A DNA stretch of 64,000 nucleotides from Streptantibioticus rubrisoli (GTDB taxonomy: Bacteria > Actinomycetota > Actinomycetes > Streptomycetales > Streptomycetaceae): assembly GCF_024436055.1 (NCBI RefSeq), contig NZ_JANFNH010000001.1, forward strand, positions 1 to 64,000, written 5' to 3'. Made by a program: the position numbers and the translations under genes. Below the pieces are notes generated by a model. That model ran no database searches, was not told where the DNA came from, and worked only from the letters and a program-made list of their open reading frames with translations. Positions 8,347 through 16,318 of the stretch are shown piece by piece; the stretch's first letter is position 1, and the number at the start of each line of letters is the position of its first letter.

Positions 8347-9380
8347 GCGGCGCGCGCCTCCACCAGCACCGGCCGCTCGGGCAGCGTCACGGTCGCCGCG
8401 GCGCCCGCCACCAGGCCGCGGGCGCGGTGGCTGGGGATGTCGGCCTTGACCGTGGTGCCGTCGGCGAGCGCCACCGTCAGCCGGGTGACGGCGCCGTGGA
8501 ACGCGGTGGCCGTCACCCGCGCCGAACCCTGCTCGTCGGCGGCGGCGTCCACCGCCTCGGGCCGCACCAGCACATCGACGGTGCCCGAGGTGGCCGCGTC
8601 GCCGCGTACCGGCAGCCGCTGCCCGAGCACCTCCACGCTGCCGTCACCGGTGGCCAGGCCCGGCAGCCGGTTCATGGTGCCGACGAACTCCGCGACGAAC
8701 GGGGTCGACGGGCTGTCGTACAACTCGGCCGGGCTGGCGCACTGTTCGAGGCGGCCGTCCCGCATCACCGCGACGCGGTCGGCGGTGGACAGCGCCTCCT
8801 CCTGGTCGTGGGTGACGAACACCGTGGTGATCGCCAGCTCCTGCTGCAGCCGCCGGATCTCCTCCCGCAGTTGCACCCGGACCTTGGCGTCCAGCGCGGA
8901 CAGCGGCTCGTCCAGCAACAGCACCTTAGGGCGCAGCGCCAGCGCCCTGGCGAGCGCCACCCGCTGCTGCTGGCCGCCGGACATCTGGTGCGGGTAGCGG
9001 TCGGCGTGCTGCGGCAGGCCGACCAGTTCCAGCAACTCGGCGGCTCTGGCGCGCCGTTCGGCCGCGCCGACCTTGCGCATCCGCAGCCCGAACGCCACGT
9101 TGTCGGCGGCGGTCAGATGCGGGAAGAGGCTGTAGGACTGGAACACCATCCCGGCGTCCCTGCGGTGCGCCGGGATGTCGCTGATGTCCTCACCGTCCAC
9201 CAGCACCTGCCCCGAGTCCGGCCTCTCGAAGCCCGCCAGCATCCGCAGCGCGGTGGTCTTGCCGCACCCGGACGGCCCGAGCAGGGCCAGCAACTCGCCC
9301 TGGCGGGCGGTGAGATCGAGCCCATCGAGGGCCTTGGTGGCGCCGAACGACTTGTGCAGCGCCCGGAATTCGACGGTCAT
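8343..9380 (-). CDS. ABC importer ATP-binding protein (PotA/FbpC-like)
   Basis: This 345-residue ATPase energises the importer. It has Walker A GPSGCGKTT, Q-loop VFQSYSLFPH, signature MSGGQQQRVALARAL, Walker B VLLLDEPLSALD and the H-switch VTHDQEEAL. A C-terminal TOBE-like domain (about residues 240-345, VDVLVRPEAV) follows, as in the spermidine/iron/2-aminoethylphosphonate importer class. The ATG at 9380 overlaps the preceding permease stop in an ATGA. The stop in turn overlaps the HAD gene start. The TOBE domain normally contacts substrate or regulators, but specificity cannot be read from it. Confidence 0.92.
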   Translation of the reverse strand: MTVEFRALHKSFGATKALDGLDLTARQGELLALLGPSGCGKTTALRMLAGFERPDSGQVLVDGEDISDIPAHRRDAGMVFQSYSLFPHLTAADNVAFGLRMRKVGAAERRARAAELLELVGLPQHADRYPHQMSGGQQQRVALARALALRPKVLLLDEPLSALDAKVRVQLREEIRRLQQELAITTVFVTHDQEEALSTADRVAVMRDGRLEQCASPAELYDSPSTPFVAEFVGTMNRLPGLATGDGSVEVLGQRLPVRGDAATSGTVDVLVRPEAVDAAADEQGSARVTATAFHGAVTRLTVALADGTTVKADIPSHRARGLVAGAAATVTLPERPVLVEARAA

Positions 9381-10255
9381 GTGGCCGACTCCTGCGGAAC
9401 GAGCGCCGGGGCGGCCTTGGCACGCGCCCGGCGGGGGGTACGGGTACGGGGGCGGCTCGCGGCGGCGAACACCAGCAGCAGCGCCCAGGTCAGCAGCAGG
9501 CTCAACACCGATACCGCCACCGACAGTTGGGCCTGGCTGCCGCCGATGCCCACGATCCACACCGCGAACGGCCGAAAGCCCAGCAGCGCGCCGACGGTGT
9601 ACTCACCGAGCACCAGCGCCAGGGTGAGGAAGCTGGCGTTCATCAGCGCACCGCGCAGATTCGGCAGCACCGCCTGGAACACCGCCCGCACCGGGCTCGC
9701 GCCACAGCTGCGGGCCGCCTCCATCAGGGTACGCACGTCCACCGCGCGCATCCCGGCGTCCAGGGCGCGGTAGGCCAGCGGCAGCGCCATCACGCTGTAG
9801 GCGAGCACCAGCACCACGGGGAAGTCGGCGTTCTGCACCGCCACGAAGGTCTCGAACAGCGGGGTGCGGGACAGGTACTGCGGCCCCCAGCGCAGCACCC
9901 CGCTGTATCCGGCGACCAAGGCCACCGAGGGCACCACCAGCGGCAGCGAGCACACGACCTCCAGCAGCGGCCGCAGCCGGGGCGCGCCGAGCCGCGCCGC
10001 GAGCAGCGCCGGGACCAGCAGCCCCAGCACCAGCACGATGGTCGCGGCGGCCAGCTCCAAGGTGAGCAGCAGGCTGCTGGTGAAACCGCTGGCGCTCAGG
10101 ATGCCGGTGTACGCGCCGAGGGTGAAGCCCCGGCCTGGCACGTCCACGGTGAACAGCACCGAACAGGCCAGTGGCACAAGGAAGTACAGCCCGGCGGCGA
10201 GCGCGACCGCGCCGCGCCACCAGCGGATCCCTCGCCGGTTCGTCAGGCCAGCCAT
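9377..10255 (-). CDS. ABC importer permease 2
   Basis: This 292-residue inner-membrane permease has about six spans and the EAA loop EAARSCGASPVRAVFQAVLP (near residue 190), which docks on the ATPase. It is of the PotC/PhnV-like BPD_transp_1 type. The ATG has AAGGAG seven bases upstream. The gene overlaps the end of permease 1 by 13 bp and the ATPase start by 4 bp, so the whole transporter is translationally chained. Confidence 0.9.
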   Translation of the reverse strand: MAGLTNRRGIRWWRGAVALAAGLYFLVPLACSVLFTVDVPGRGFTLGAYTGILSASGFTSSLLLTLELAAATIVLVLGLLVPALLAARLGAPRLRPLLEVVCSLPLVVPSVALVAGYSGVLRWGPQYLSRTPLFETFVAVQNADFPVVLVLAYSVMALPLAYRALDAGMRAVDVRTLMEAARSCGASPVRAVFQAVLPNLRGALMNASFLTLALVLGEYTVGALLGFRPFAVWIVGIGGSQAQLSVAVSVLSLLLTWALLLVFAAASRPRTRTPRRARAKAAPALVPQESAT

Positions 10256-11184
10256 CGGGCGCTCCTTCGCTGCAGGGGGACGTAGACCGCCATCACCGCG
10301 CCCGCGACCACCACCATGTCGACGCTGAGCGCGAGTGCCACGTTGCCCTGGCCCACCAGGACGTTGCCGGACAACGCGTCGGCGATCTGCGAGGTCAGCA
10401 GCGGCACCGAACTGCCCACCATCGCCGCGGCGGTGGCGTAGGCGGCGAAGGCGCTGCCGAACAGCAGCACATAGCCGCCGAGCAGCGACGGCGCCAGCAC
10501 CGGAAGCGCCACATGCCGCCAGAACTGCCAGGAGGTGGCCCCGTTGTTGCGGGCCGCCTCGCGCCAACCGGCGCGCAGCCCCTCCAGGGCGGGCGCGATG
10601 GTCAGCACCATCAGCGGCAGCAGGAAGTACAGGTACACCACCACCAGGCCCCAGAAGCTGTACAGGCTCCAGCCCCGGGCGGCCAGGTGGAGACGTGTGG
10701 TGAGGACACCGGCGTTGCCCAGGGTGGCGACGAACGCGAACGCCAGGGGTACGCCACCGAAGTTGGCGAGCACGCCGGAGGCCGACATCACCGCGTCGCG
10801 CAGCGCCCGGCTGCCCGAGGTCACCACGGCCTGCGCCAGCGGCACCCCGAGCACCGTCGCCAGCAGCGCCGACAGCGCGGAGAGCCTGACGCTGCCCCAC
10901 AGCGCGGTCAGATAGGCGCCGTGCACCGAGGTGGTCAGGTTCGACAGCGTCCAGCGCACCCCGCCGGGGGCGTCGGCGCTGGTGGTGAACGCCCCCGTGG
11001 CGATGGCGATCGCGGGCAGCCCGAAGGCCGCTCCCATGAAGACCAGCAGCGGGGCGACGGCCAGCGGCGGTCCAAGCGCCCGGCGGTGTGGGGGCTTTGG
11101 GGCCTGCCCCCGGAAGAGGAGCTTCCGGGGGCAGGGGGCCTGCTCCGGGAGCGGACCCGTATCAGCCGAAGTGGCGACGTTCAT
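10243..11184 (-). CDS. ABC importer permease 1
   Basis: This 313-residue permease of the PotB/PhnU-like class has six or more spans and the EAA loop EAARNNGATSWQFWRHVALP. Its ATG shares a base with the stop of the binding-protein gene (TGATG). The first ~35 residues, before the first membrane span, are unusual and proline-rich. They are encoded by a perfect 14-bp inverted repeat (11103-11135), which suggests a mobile-type intergenic repeat has become part of the reading frame. No other in-frame ATG or GTG exists between the hairpin and the first span, so translation must cross it. Confidence 0.88.
   Translation of the reverse strand: MNVATSADTGPLPEQAPCPRKLLFRGQAPKPPHRRALGPPLAVAPLLVFMGAAFGLPAIAIATGAFTTSADAPGGVRWTLSNLTTSVHGAYLTALWGSVRLSALSALLATVLGVPLAQAVVTSGSRALRDAVMSASGVLANFGGVPLAFAFVATLGNAGVLTTRLHLAARGWSLYSFWGLVVVYLYFLLPLMVLTIAPALEGLRAGWREAARNNGATSWQFWRHVALPVLAPSLLGGYVLLFGSAFAAYATAAAMVGSSVPLLTSQIADALSGNVLVGQGNVALALSVDMVVVAGAVMAVYVPLQRRSARWLA
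11103..11135. repeat. Perfect 14-bp inverted repeat inside the start of permease 1
   Basis: Arms CCTGCCCCCGGAAG (11103-11116) and CTTCCGGGGGCAGG (11122-11135) enclose the 5-nt loop AGGAG. It lies about 50 nt into the permease gene, just after the binding-protein stop. In mRNA it would make a very stable hairpin, which could hold back 3' decay and favour binding-protein over permease production. Confidence 0.75.
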
Positions 11185-12332
11185 CACGAGACGGCCGCTG
11201 CCCACTTCTCGGTGACGACCTGCTTGGCCTTGTCCGTCTGGCCCGGGGTCGGGAAGCTCGGCGTGCCGCTGACCGCGGCGAGCTTGCCCGCGGCGGCGGT
11301 GTCCAGCGTTCCGGCCTGCTTCATGGCGTCCATCAGGGCGGGGCGGGCGTACCCCTTGAGGAACAGGTTCTGGCCCTCGGCGCTGTAGAGGTACTCCTCC
11401 CACAGCCGGGCCGCCGCCGGGTGCGGTGCGGAGGCGTTGATCGCCTGCGAGTAGTACTGCGAGTACCGGCCGTCGGAGGGGACGGTGACCTGCCAGTCGA
11501 CGCCCTTGCCGCGGAACTCGTCCGCGTAACCGGAGTTGAGGTAGTCCCAGTCGACGCTGATCGGGGTCTCGCCCTTCTGGATGGTCGCCGGGGTGGCCTG
11601 CACCGGGTCGAAGTTGCCAGCCTTCTTCAGCTTGCCGAAGAAGTCGATGCCGGGCTGGATGTCGTCGAACGAGCCGCCGTTCGCCAGCGCCGCCGCGTAC
11701 ACCGCGCCGAACGCGGCACCGGCCTTGGTCGGGTTGCCGTTGAGCGCCACCTGGCCCTTGTACTCGGGCTTGAGCAGATCGGCGAAGGTCTTCGGGCAGT
11801 CCTTGACCCGCTTGGTGTCGCAGCCGATCGAGATGTAGCCGCCGTAGTCGTTGTACCAGCGGGCCTGGCCGTCCTTCTGCGCGGCGGGGATCTTGTCGAA
11901 CCCGGCCACCTTGTAGGCGGCGAACAGCCCCTGCTGTGCGCCGCTGAGCGCGAACGAGGAGCCGAGGTCCACCACGTCGGGGGCGCGGTCCTGGCCCTTG
12001 CGGGAGGTGATCGCGTTCAACTCGTCCTGGCTGGCGCCTTCGGGGTTCTCGTCGTTGACCTTGATGCCGTACTTCTTGGTGAACCCGTCGATGACCGCAC
12101 CGTAGTTGGCCCAGTCGCGGGGGAGCGCGATGGCGTTGAGCGTGCCCTCCTTCTTCGCGGCGGCGACCAGTGCGTCCGTTCCGCCGAAGTCGGCGGCCGA
12201 GGTGGCGGCCGCGGCGCTCTTGCCGCTCGCCGTGGTGCTGGTGGCGGGAGCGGCGCCACAGGCGCTGAGGGTGAGTGCCGTCGTGGCCAGGACGCCCGCG
12301 GCGCCGATGGCTCGGAGTCTGGGCACGTTCAC
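11184..12332 (-). CDS. Extracellular solute-binding lipoprotein of the ABC importer (family 1)
   Basis: This 382-residue lipoprotein has the signal VPRLRAIGAAGVLATTAL with lipobox LSAC. The mature domain begins TDALVAAAKKEGTLNAIALP and includes NENPEGASQDEL-type family-1 binding-protein features, as seen in polyamine, ferric and 2-aminoethylphosphonate binders. The GTG at 12332 is preceded by AAGGAG, which excludes the longer upstream frame. It is the first gene of a five-gene operon (binding protein, permease, permease, ATPase, HAD). A GntR/UTRA regulator is divergent, with a palindrome at 12378-12404 between them. The ligand is unknown; a phosphonate or phosphate ester would suit the HAD partner, but that is inference. 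Confidence 0.88.
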   Translation of the reverse strand: MNVPRLRAIGAAGVLATTALTLSACGAAPATSTTASGKSAAAATSAADFGGTDALVAAAKKEGTLNAIALPRDWANYGAVIDGFTKKYGIKVNDENPEGASQDELNAITSRKGQDRAPDVVDLGSSFALSGAQQGLFAAYKVAGFDKIPAAQKDGQARWYNDYGGYISIGCDTKRVKDCPKTFADLLKPEYKGQVALNGNPTKAGAAFGAVYAAALANGGSFDDIQPGIDFFGKLKKAGNFDPVQATPATIQKGETPISVDWDYLNSGYADEFRGKGVDWQVTVPSDGRYSQYYSQAINASAPHPAAARLWEEYLYSAEGQNLFLKGYARPALMDAMKQAGTLDTAAAGKLAAVSGTPSFPTPGQTDKAKQVVTEKWAAAVS

Positions 12333-12377
12333 TTCGGTCTCCTTGCGAGGTTCTGAGAGGGGGCGGCCAGGTTGGCT

Positions 12378-12404
12378 GTACAACTTGACGCGCCAAGTAG
12401 GTAC
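12378..12404. promoter_or_regulatory. Candidate GntR operator between binding-protein gene and regulator
   Basis: Perfect half-sites ACTTG (12383-12387) and CAAGT (12394-12398) are flanked by outer GTAC tetramers at 12378 and 12401. The whole element is nearly symmetric about 12391. It lies 46-72 bp upstream of the binding-protein start and about 150 bp from the regulator start, where a UTRA-type repressor would control both directions. Confidence 0.55.
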
Positions 12405-12549
12405 GAGCCGGATGGCCGGAAAGTGAACGAGTGGCCGAAATTCGACGAAGGCGACGGGAACGGCCCGATGCTGCCCACAGGTTGCGGTTAGGCTCCCGAT
12501 CACATACGTGGCACACGCACTGATCAGGTGCGCTGGACGTGGGACGGGG

Positions 12550-13305
12550 ATGATCGTGGCGGACGGGCGCCAGGCGATGTACCGGAAGGTCGCCGCCGAA
12601 CTGCGGCAGGGCATATCCGACGGCGCCTACGGCTCCGGCGGCAGGCTCCCCGCCGAGTCCGCGCTCGCGCAGACCTACGGTGTCTCCCGGGGCACCATCC
12701 GGCAGGCCCTCGCCCTGCTGCGCGCCGACGGCCTGGTCACCTCCCGGCGCGGCACCCGCCGGGTGGTGCTGGGCACCGCCAGGGTGCAGACGTTCAGCGA
12801 GACCGTCAGCTTCACCCGCTGGGCGCGCTCGCTGGGCGAGGAGCCCGGCGGCCGGGTGGTGGACGTGGTGCGGCGCGCGGCCGAACCCGTGGAGCGTGAG
12901 AAGCTGCGGCTGGCCGAGGGCGACGAGGTGTGCCTGGTGCTGCGGGTGCGCACCCTGTCCGCGGTGCCGGTGATGGTCGAACGCTCCGTGTACCCACGGC
13001 ACATCGGGGAGATCGTCGCCGGGCTCGACCCGGCCGCCGTCTCGCACACCGTGCCGCTGGAGGAACACGGCGTGCGGTTCACCGACGTGCACCACACCAT
13101 CGATCTGACCTACGCCGACGCGGACGACGCCGCGCTGCTCGACTGCCGTGTCGGTGACGCGCTGCTGCGCGAACGGCGGCGCAGCACCGATCCCACCGGG
13201 ACGCCCGTGGAGTGGTCCGAGGACCGCTACCTGCCGGGTACGGTGGCGTTCACCGTGCACAACTCCTCGGCCGCGGCCGCGCTTTCACGGCGCACCGCTT
13301 CCTGA
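12550..13305 (+). CDS. GntR-family regulator with UTRA ligand domain (HutC/PhnF type)
   Basis: This 251-residue regulator has an N-terminal winged helix (AMYRKVAAELRQGI, then LPAESALAQTYGVSRGTIRQ and ALALLRADGLV at about residues 10-75). A UTRA domain follows (about 95-240) with EVCLVLRVRTL, VMVERSVYP and a final EDRYLPGTVAFTV. UTRA domains bind small metabolites, often sugar phosphates, phosphonates or histidine-pathway compounds. The start could be ATG 12550 or GTG 12556, which has GGGG at better spacing. It is divergent from the ABC importer operon and is its likely regulator. Confidence 0.88.
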   Translation: MIVADGRQAMYRKVAAELRQGISDGAYGSGGRLPAESALAQTYGVSRGTIRQALALLRADGLVTSRRGTRRVVLGTARVQTFSETVSFTRWARSLGEEPGGRVVDVVRRAAEPVEREKLRLAEGDEVCLVLRVRTLSAVPVMVERSVYPRHIGEIVAGLDPAAVSHTVPLEEHGVRFTDVHHTIDLTYADADDAALLDCRVGDALLRERRRSTDPTGTPVEWSEDRYLPGTVAFTVHNSSAAAALSRRTAS

Positions 13306-13312
13306 CGTACCG

Positions 13313-14131
13313 TCAACTCTCGTGCAGCCAGCTCCGCGCCACCTCGGCCAGGGCGTCGGCGGCCCGGCCCCGGGCGGCCGGGTCGTGCCGTACCGAGAAG
13401 CTGTTCTCGACGTGCACGAACGGCACCCCGTCCGCGGCCGCCCGGCGGGCCTGCACGTTCGTGGTGCCCTCCAGGCCGTCGCAGCGCTCCCGCCACACCC
13501 GGCACACCCGGAACCCCTTCTCGTCCAGCAGCCGCGCCGCCCGCCGCACCGCGTCGCCCGGTGGCGCCGGACCCGGTGAGACCACCACGTCGTGCCCGGG
13601 AGCGCTGGCATCGGCGAAACCGTGCACCTGGATCGCGGGCAGTCCGCGTGCCACCAGCGCGTCGCACACCGCGTTGAAGGCGGAGTCCGCCCGGTGCGCC
13701 ACATCCGCGCAGTTCCCCTCGCCCGCCGTGCGCAGCGCACCGGCCAGCACCAGCACCCCGCCCGGCGCCCGGTCGAACAGCTCGGCCGCCAGCAGCCCGG
13801 TGCGCAGGTCGGAGCGCGGATGCGGAGCCTGCACGCTCCAGTGCGCCGGCCGGGTCACATCCACGTACACCCGGCCCCAGCCCCGCCCGGTCCACGCCGT
13901 CTCGCACACCTCCGCCAGCTCACCGGTGGCCCGGCGCAGTCTGCGCACCGTGTAGCCGATCGCCGCCAGCCGCCCGCTCGCCGCCTCGGGCCGCCCGTCG
14001 AGCACCTCAAGCACCCCGGCCGCCAGCGCCGCCCGCTCCGCCCGGTCCGGCACCCGGTAGCCGTCGGCCATCGGAAAGCCCCTGATGAACGCCTGGACGT
14101 GCTGCGCCAGATCGACGGGCTGCGCCGACAC
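13313..14131 (-). CDS. Conserved hypothetical protein with HADS...QVHGF motif
   Basis: This soluble 272-residue protein has no signal peptide or membrane span. Visible conserved-looking segments are VAHRADSAFNAVCDALVA, PAIQVHGFADAS, GHDVVVSPG, GTTNVQARRAA and FVHVENSFSVR. The alternation of His/Asp/Glu in beta-strand contexts is reminiscent of metal-dependent amidases or hydrolases, but I do not recognise the family with certainty. The GTG at 14131 has GGGGGAG just upstream. It is divergent from pcaF and convergent (7 bp) with the GntR gene. Function unassigned. Confidence 0.7.
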   Translation of the reverse strand: MSAQPVDLAQHVQAFIRGFPMADGYRVPDRAERAALAAGVLEVLDGRPEAASGRLAAIGYTVRRLRRATGELAEVCETAWTGRGWGRVYVDVTRPAHWSVQAPHPRSDLRTGLLAAELFDRAPGGVLVLAGALRTAGEGNCADVAHRADSAFNAVCDALVARGLPAIQVHGFADASAPGHDVVVSPGPAPPGDAVRRAARLLDEKGFRVCRVWRERCDGLEGTTNVQARRAAADGVPFVHVENSFSVRHDPAARGRAADALAEVARSWLHES

Positions 14132-14313
14132 GGTCTCCCCCTTCTCGCTGCTCAGCGGCTGCCACAAGATCAACCTACCCGGCGCCCGCCCGGTTACGGC
14201 GGTGGCGGGGAGGAGGCGTTGACAGCGCCGACGACCGGGCACAGACTCGGGCGCGAACCGCCGCGATCTTCGGCTCGCCGGGCGAACAGGGCAGGGCGCA
14301 GGGAAGGACACCG

Positions 14314-15510
14314 ATGAGTACTGGCGTGGCAGCCCGTGATGTGTACATCGCCGACGCGGTGCGCACCCCCGTCGGCAAGTACGGCGGCGCGCTCGCCGGA
14401 GTGCGCCCGGACGACCTCGCCGCGCATGTCGTACGCGCCCTGGTCGACCGCAGCCCGCAGCTGGACCCGGCCAGGATCGACGACGTGGTGCTGGGCAACG
14501 CCAACGGCGCGGGCGAGGAGAACCGCGACGTGGCCCGGATGGCGGTGCTGCTCGCCGGACTGCCGGTCACCGTGCCCGGCTCGACCGTCAACCGGCTGTG
14601 CGGATCCGGTCTGGAAGCCGTGATCCAGGCGTACCGCGCCGTCGCGCTCGGTGACGCCTCGATCGCCATCGCGGGCGGCGTGGAGTCGATGAGCCGCGCG
14701 CCGTGGGTGGTGCCCAAGCCGGAACGGGCGTTCCCCACCGGGCACCAGGAGATGTACTCCACTACCCTCGGCTGGCGGATGACCAACCCCCGGATGCCCA
14801 AGGAGTGGACGGTCTCCCTCGGGGAGGGCGCCGAACTCGTCGCGGACCGGCACCGCATCACCCGCCAGGCACAGGACGCCTTCGCCCTCGCCAGCCATGA
14901 GAAGGCCAGCCGCGCCTGGAAGGACGGGCTGTACGCACCGGAGGTGGTACCGGTCGACGGTACCGATCTGGTGCGGGACGAGACCATCCGCGACGCCACC
15001 TCGCTGGAGGCGCTGGCCAAGCTGAAGCCGGTGTTCCGCGAGGGCGGCACGGTGACCGCGGGCAACGCCTCACCGCTCAACGACGGCGCCGCCGCGCTGC
15101 TGATCGTGGACGAGGCGGGCCTGGCGGCGACCGGCCGCGAACCGCTCGCCCGGATCAGCGCCAGCGCCGTCACCGGCATCGAGCCGCACCTGTTCGGGCT
15201 CGGCCCGGTCGAGGCGGTGGAGCGCGCCCTCCAGCGCTCCGGCCGCCGCTTCGCCGACCTTGTGACCTTCGAGCTCAACGAGGCCTTCGCCGCCCAGGCG
15301 TTGGGCTGCCTCGCCGAGTGGCCGGACCTCGACCCGGCCGTGGTCAATCCACGCGGCGGCGCCATCGCCATCGGCCACCCGCTCGGCGCTTCGGGCGCCC
15401 GGCTCGCCGGGGCCGTCGCCCACCAACTCGCCGCCGCCGGTTCGGGAACCGGCCTTGCCGCCCTGTGCATCGGCGTCGGCCAGGGCCTCGCCCTCGTCCT
15501 CGAACGCTAG
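14314..15510 (+). CDS. pcaF: Beta-ketoadipyl-CoA thiolase
   Basis: This 398-residue thiolase would cleave beta-ketoadipyl-CoA to succinyl-CoA and acetyl-CoA, the last step of the beta-ketoadipate pathway. It has the nucleophile Cys in STVNRLCGSGLEAV (about residue 93), His in GAIAIGHPLGASGARL, and the second Cys in ALCIGVGQG. GNANGAGEENRDVARMAVLL and YSTTLGWRMTNPRMP are PcaF-like, which favours it over generic acetyl-CoA acetyltransferases. The ATG follows GGGAAGG. pcaH and pcaG lie 172 bp downstream on the same strand, with a repeat-like sequence in the gap. pcaI, pcaJ, pcaB, pcaL and pcaV are not present here. Confidence 0.88.
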   Translation: MSTGVAARDVYIADAVRTPVGKYGGALAGVRPDDLAAHVVRALVDRSPQLDPARIDDVVLGNANGAGEENRDVARMAVLLAGLPVTVPGSTVNRLCGSGLEAVIQAYRAVALGDASIAIAGGVESMSRAPWVVPKPERAFPTGHQEMYSTTLGWRMTNPRMPKEWTVSLGEGAELVADRHRITRQAQDAFALASHEKASRAWKDGLYAPEVVPVDGTDLVRDETIRDATSLEALAKLKPVFREGGTVTAGNASPLNDGAAALLIVDEAGLAATGREPLARISASAVTGIEPHLFGLGPVEAVERALQRSGRRFADLVTFELNEAFAAQALGCLAEWPDLDPAVVNPRGGAIAIGHPLGASGARLAGAVAHQLAAAGSGTGLAALCIGVGQGLALVLER

Positions 15511-15612
15511 GCGCTCCGCGGGGGAGTGCGGGGATCCGCCGTGGATCGTCCGCGGCACCGTTGCGGCTGGTCGTGCGGTTCCCCGCGTCCCTTCAGGGCG
15601 CTGTCGCACCGC
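15509..15612. repeat. Dispersed GC-rich intergenic repeat, copy A
   Basis: Beginning at the pcaF stop codon (TAGGCGCTCC...), this tract shares an ordered set of blocks with 40590-40735: GGCGCTCC, a G-run, GTGCGG, ATCGTC-GCGGC, GGCTGGTCG and a CCCTTC-GGGCGCT hairpin at the end. Such elements sit downstream of stop codons across Streptomyces genomes. Here it separates pcaF from pcaH and could form an attenuating hairpin. Confidence 0.55.
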
Positions 15613-15682
15613 CGAGCCGACCGCACACCCGCCAGAAGTCACCGGACAGGCCGTAGGAGACCGCACCGCTAGGAGGCCGCAC

Positions 15683-16318
15683 ATGCCGGAGCCGTACCGT
15701 GGCGCGTTATCCCGCCAACCGCAGCGCCCGCTGGTCGTGGTGGACGACCCCGAGGCCGTCGAGCTGACCGGACCGGTGTTCGGCGCCGCCGACGTCACCG
15801 CGATCGACAGCGACCTCACCCGCCAGCACCCCGGCCAGCCGCTGGGTCAGCGAATCACCGTCAGCGGCCGTGTGGTTGACCGCACCGGCCGCCCGGTGCA
15901 CGGCCAACTGGTCGAGATCTGGCAGGCCAACGCCGCCGGACGCTACGCGCACCGCCGCGACCAGCACCACGCCCCACTGGACCCCAACTTCACCGGCGCC
16001 GGACGCTGCCTCACCGACGACCAGGGCCACTACCGGTTCACCACGATCCGGCCCGGCGCCTACCCGTGGGGCGAGCACTCCAACTCCTGGCGGCCCGCCC
16101 ACATCCACTTCTCGCTGTTCGGCACCGCCTTCACCCAGCGGCTGGTCACCCAGATGTACTTCCCCGGCGACCCACTGCTCCCGCTGGACCCCATCTGGTG
16201 CGGTGTGCCCGACGCCGACCGGCAGCGGCTGGTCGCCGCCTACGATCCCGAACTGTCCGTCCCCGGCCGGGCGTTGGGCTACCGCTGGGACATCGTCCTG
16301 GACGGAGGCCCGCGATGA
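15683..16318 (+). CDS. pcaH: Protocatechuate 3,4-dioxygenase, beta subunit
   Basis: This 211-residue intradiol dioxygenase subunit carries the non-heme Fe(III) site. All four expected ligands are visible with the correct spacing: Tyr in AAGRYAH, Tyr in PGAYPWG 39 residues later, and the two His in RPAHIHFS 13 and 15 residues after that. With PcaG it cleaves protocatechuate between the hydroxyls to beta-carboxy-cis,cis-muconate. AGGAGG lies seven bases before the ATG. Codon 9 (15707-15709) is TTA, so its translation should need the bldA tRNA. It overlaps pcaG in an ATGA. Confidence 0.93.
   Translation: MPEPYRGALSRQPQRPLVVVDDPEAVELTGPVFGAADVTAIDSDLTRQHPGQPLGQRITVSGRVVDRTGRPVHGQLVEIWQANAAGRYAHRRDQHHAPLDPNFTGAGRCLTDDQGHYRFTTIRPGAYPWGEHSNSWRPAHIHFSLFGTAFTQRLVTQMYFPGDPLLPLDPIWCGVPDADRQRLVAAYDPELSVPGRALGYRWDIVLDGGPR

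Noticed and set aside
10243-13260. A single open frame of about 1000 codons on the minus strand
   Set aside because: Only its last third is coding (permease 1). The rest is the out-of-frame shadow of the binding-protein gene and of the GntR gene on the other strand, kept open by high GC.
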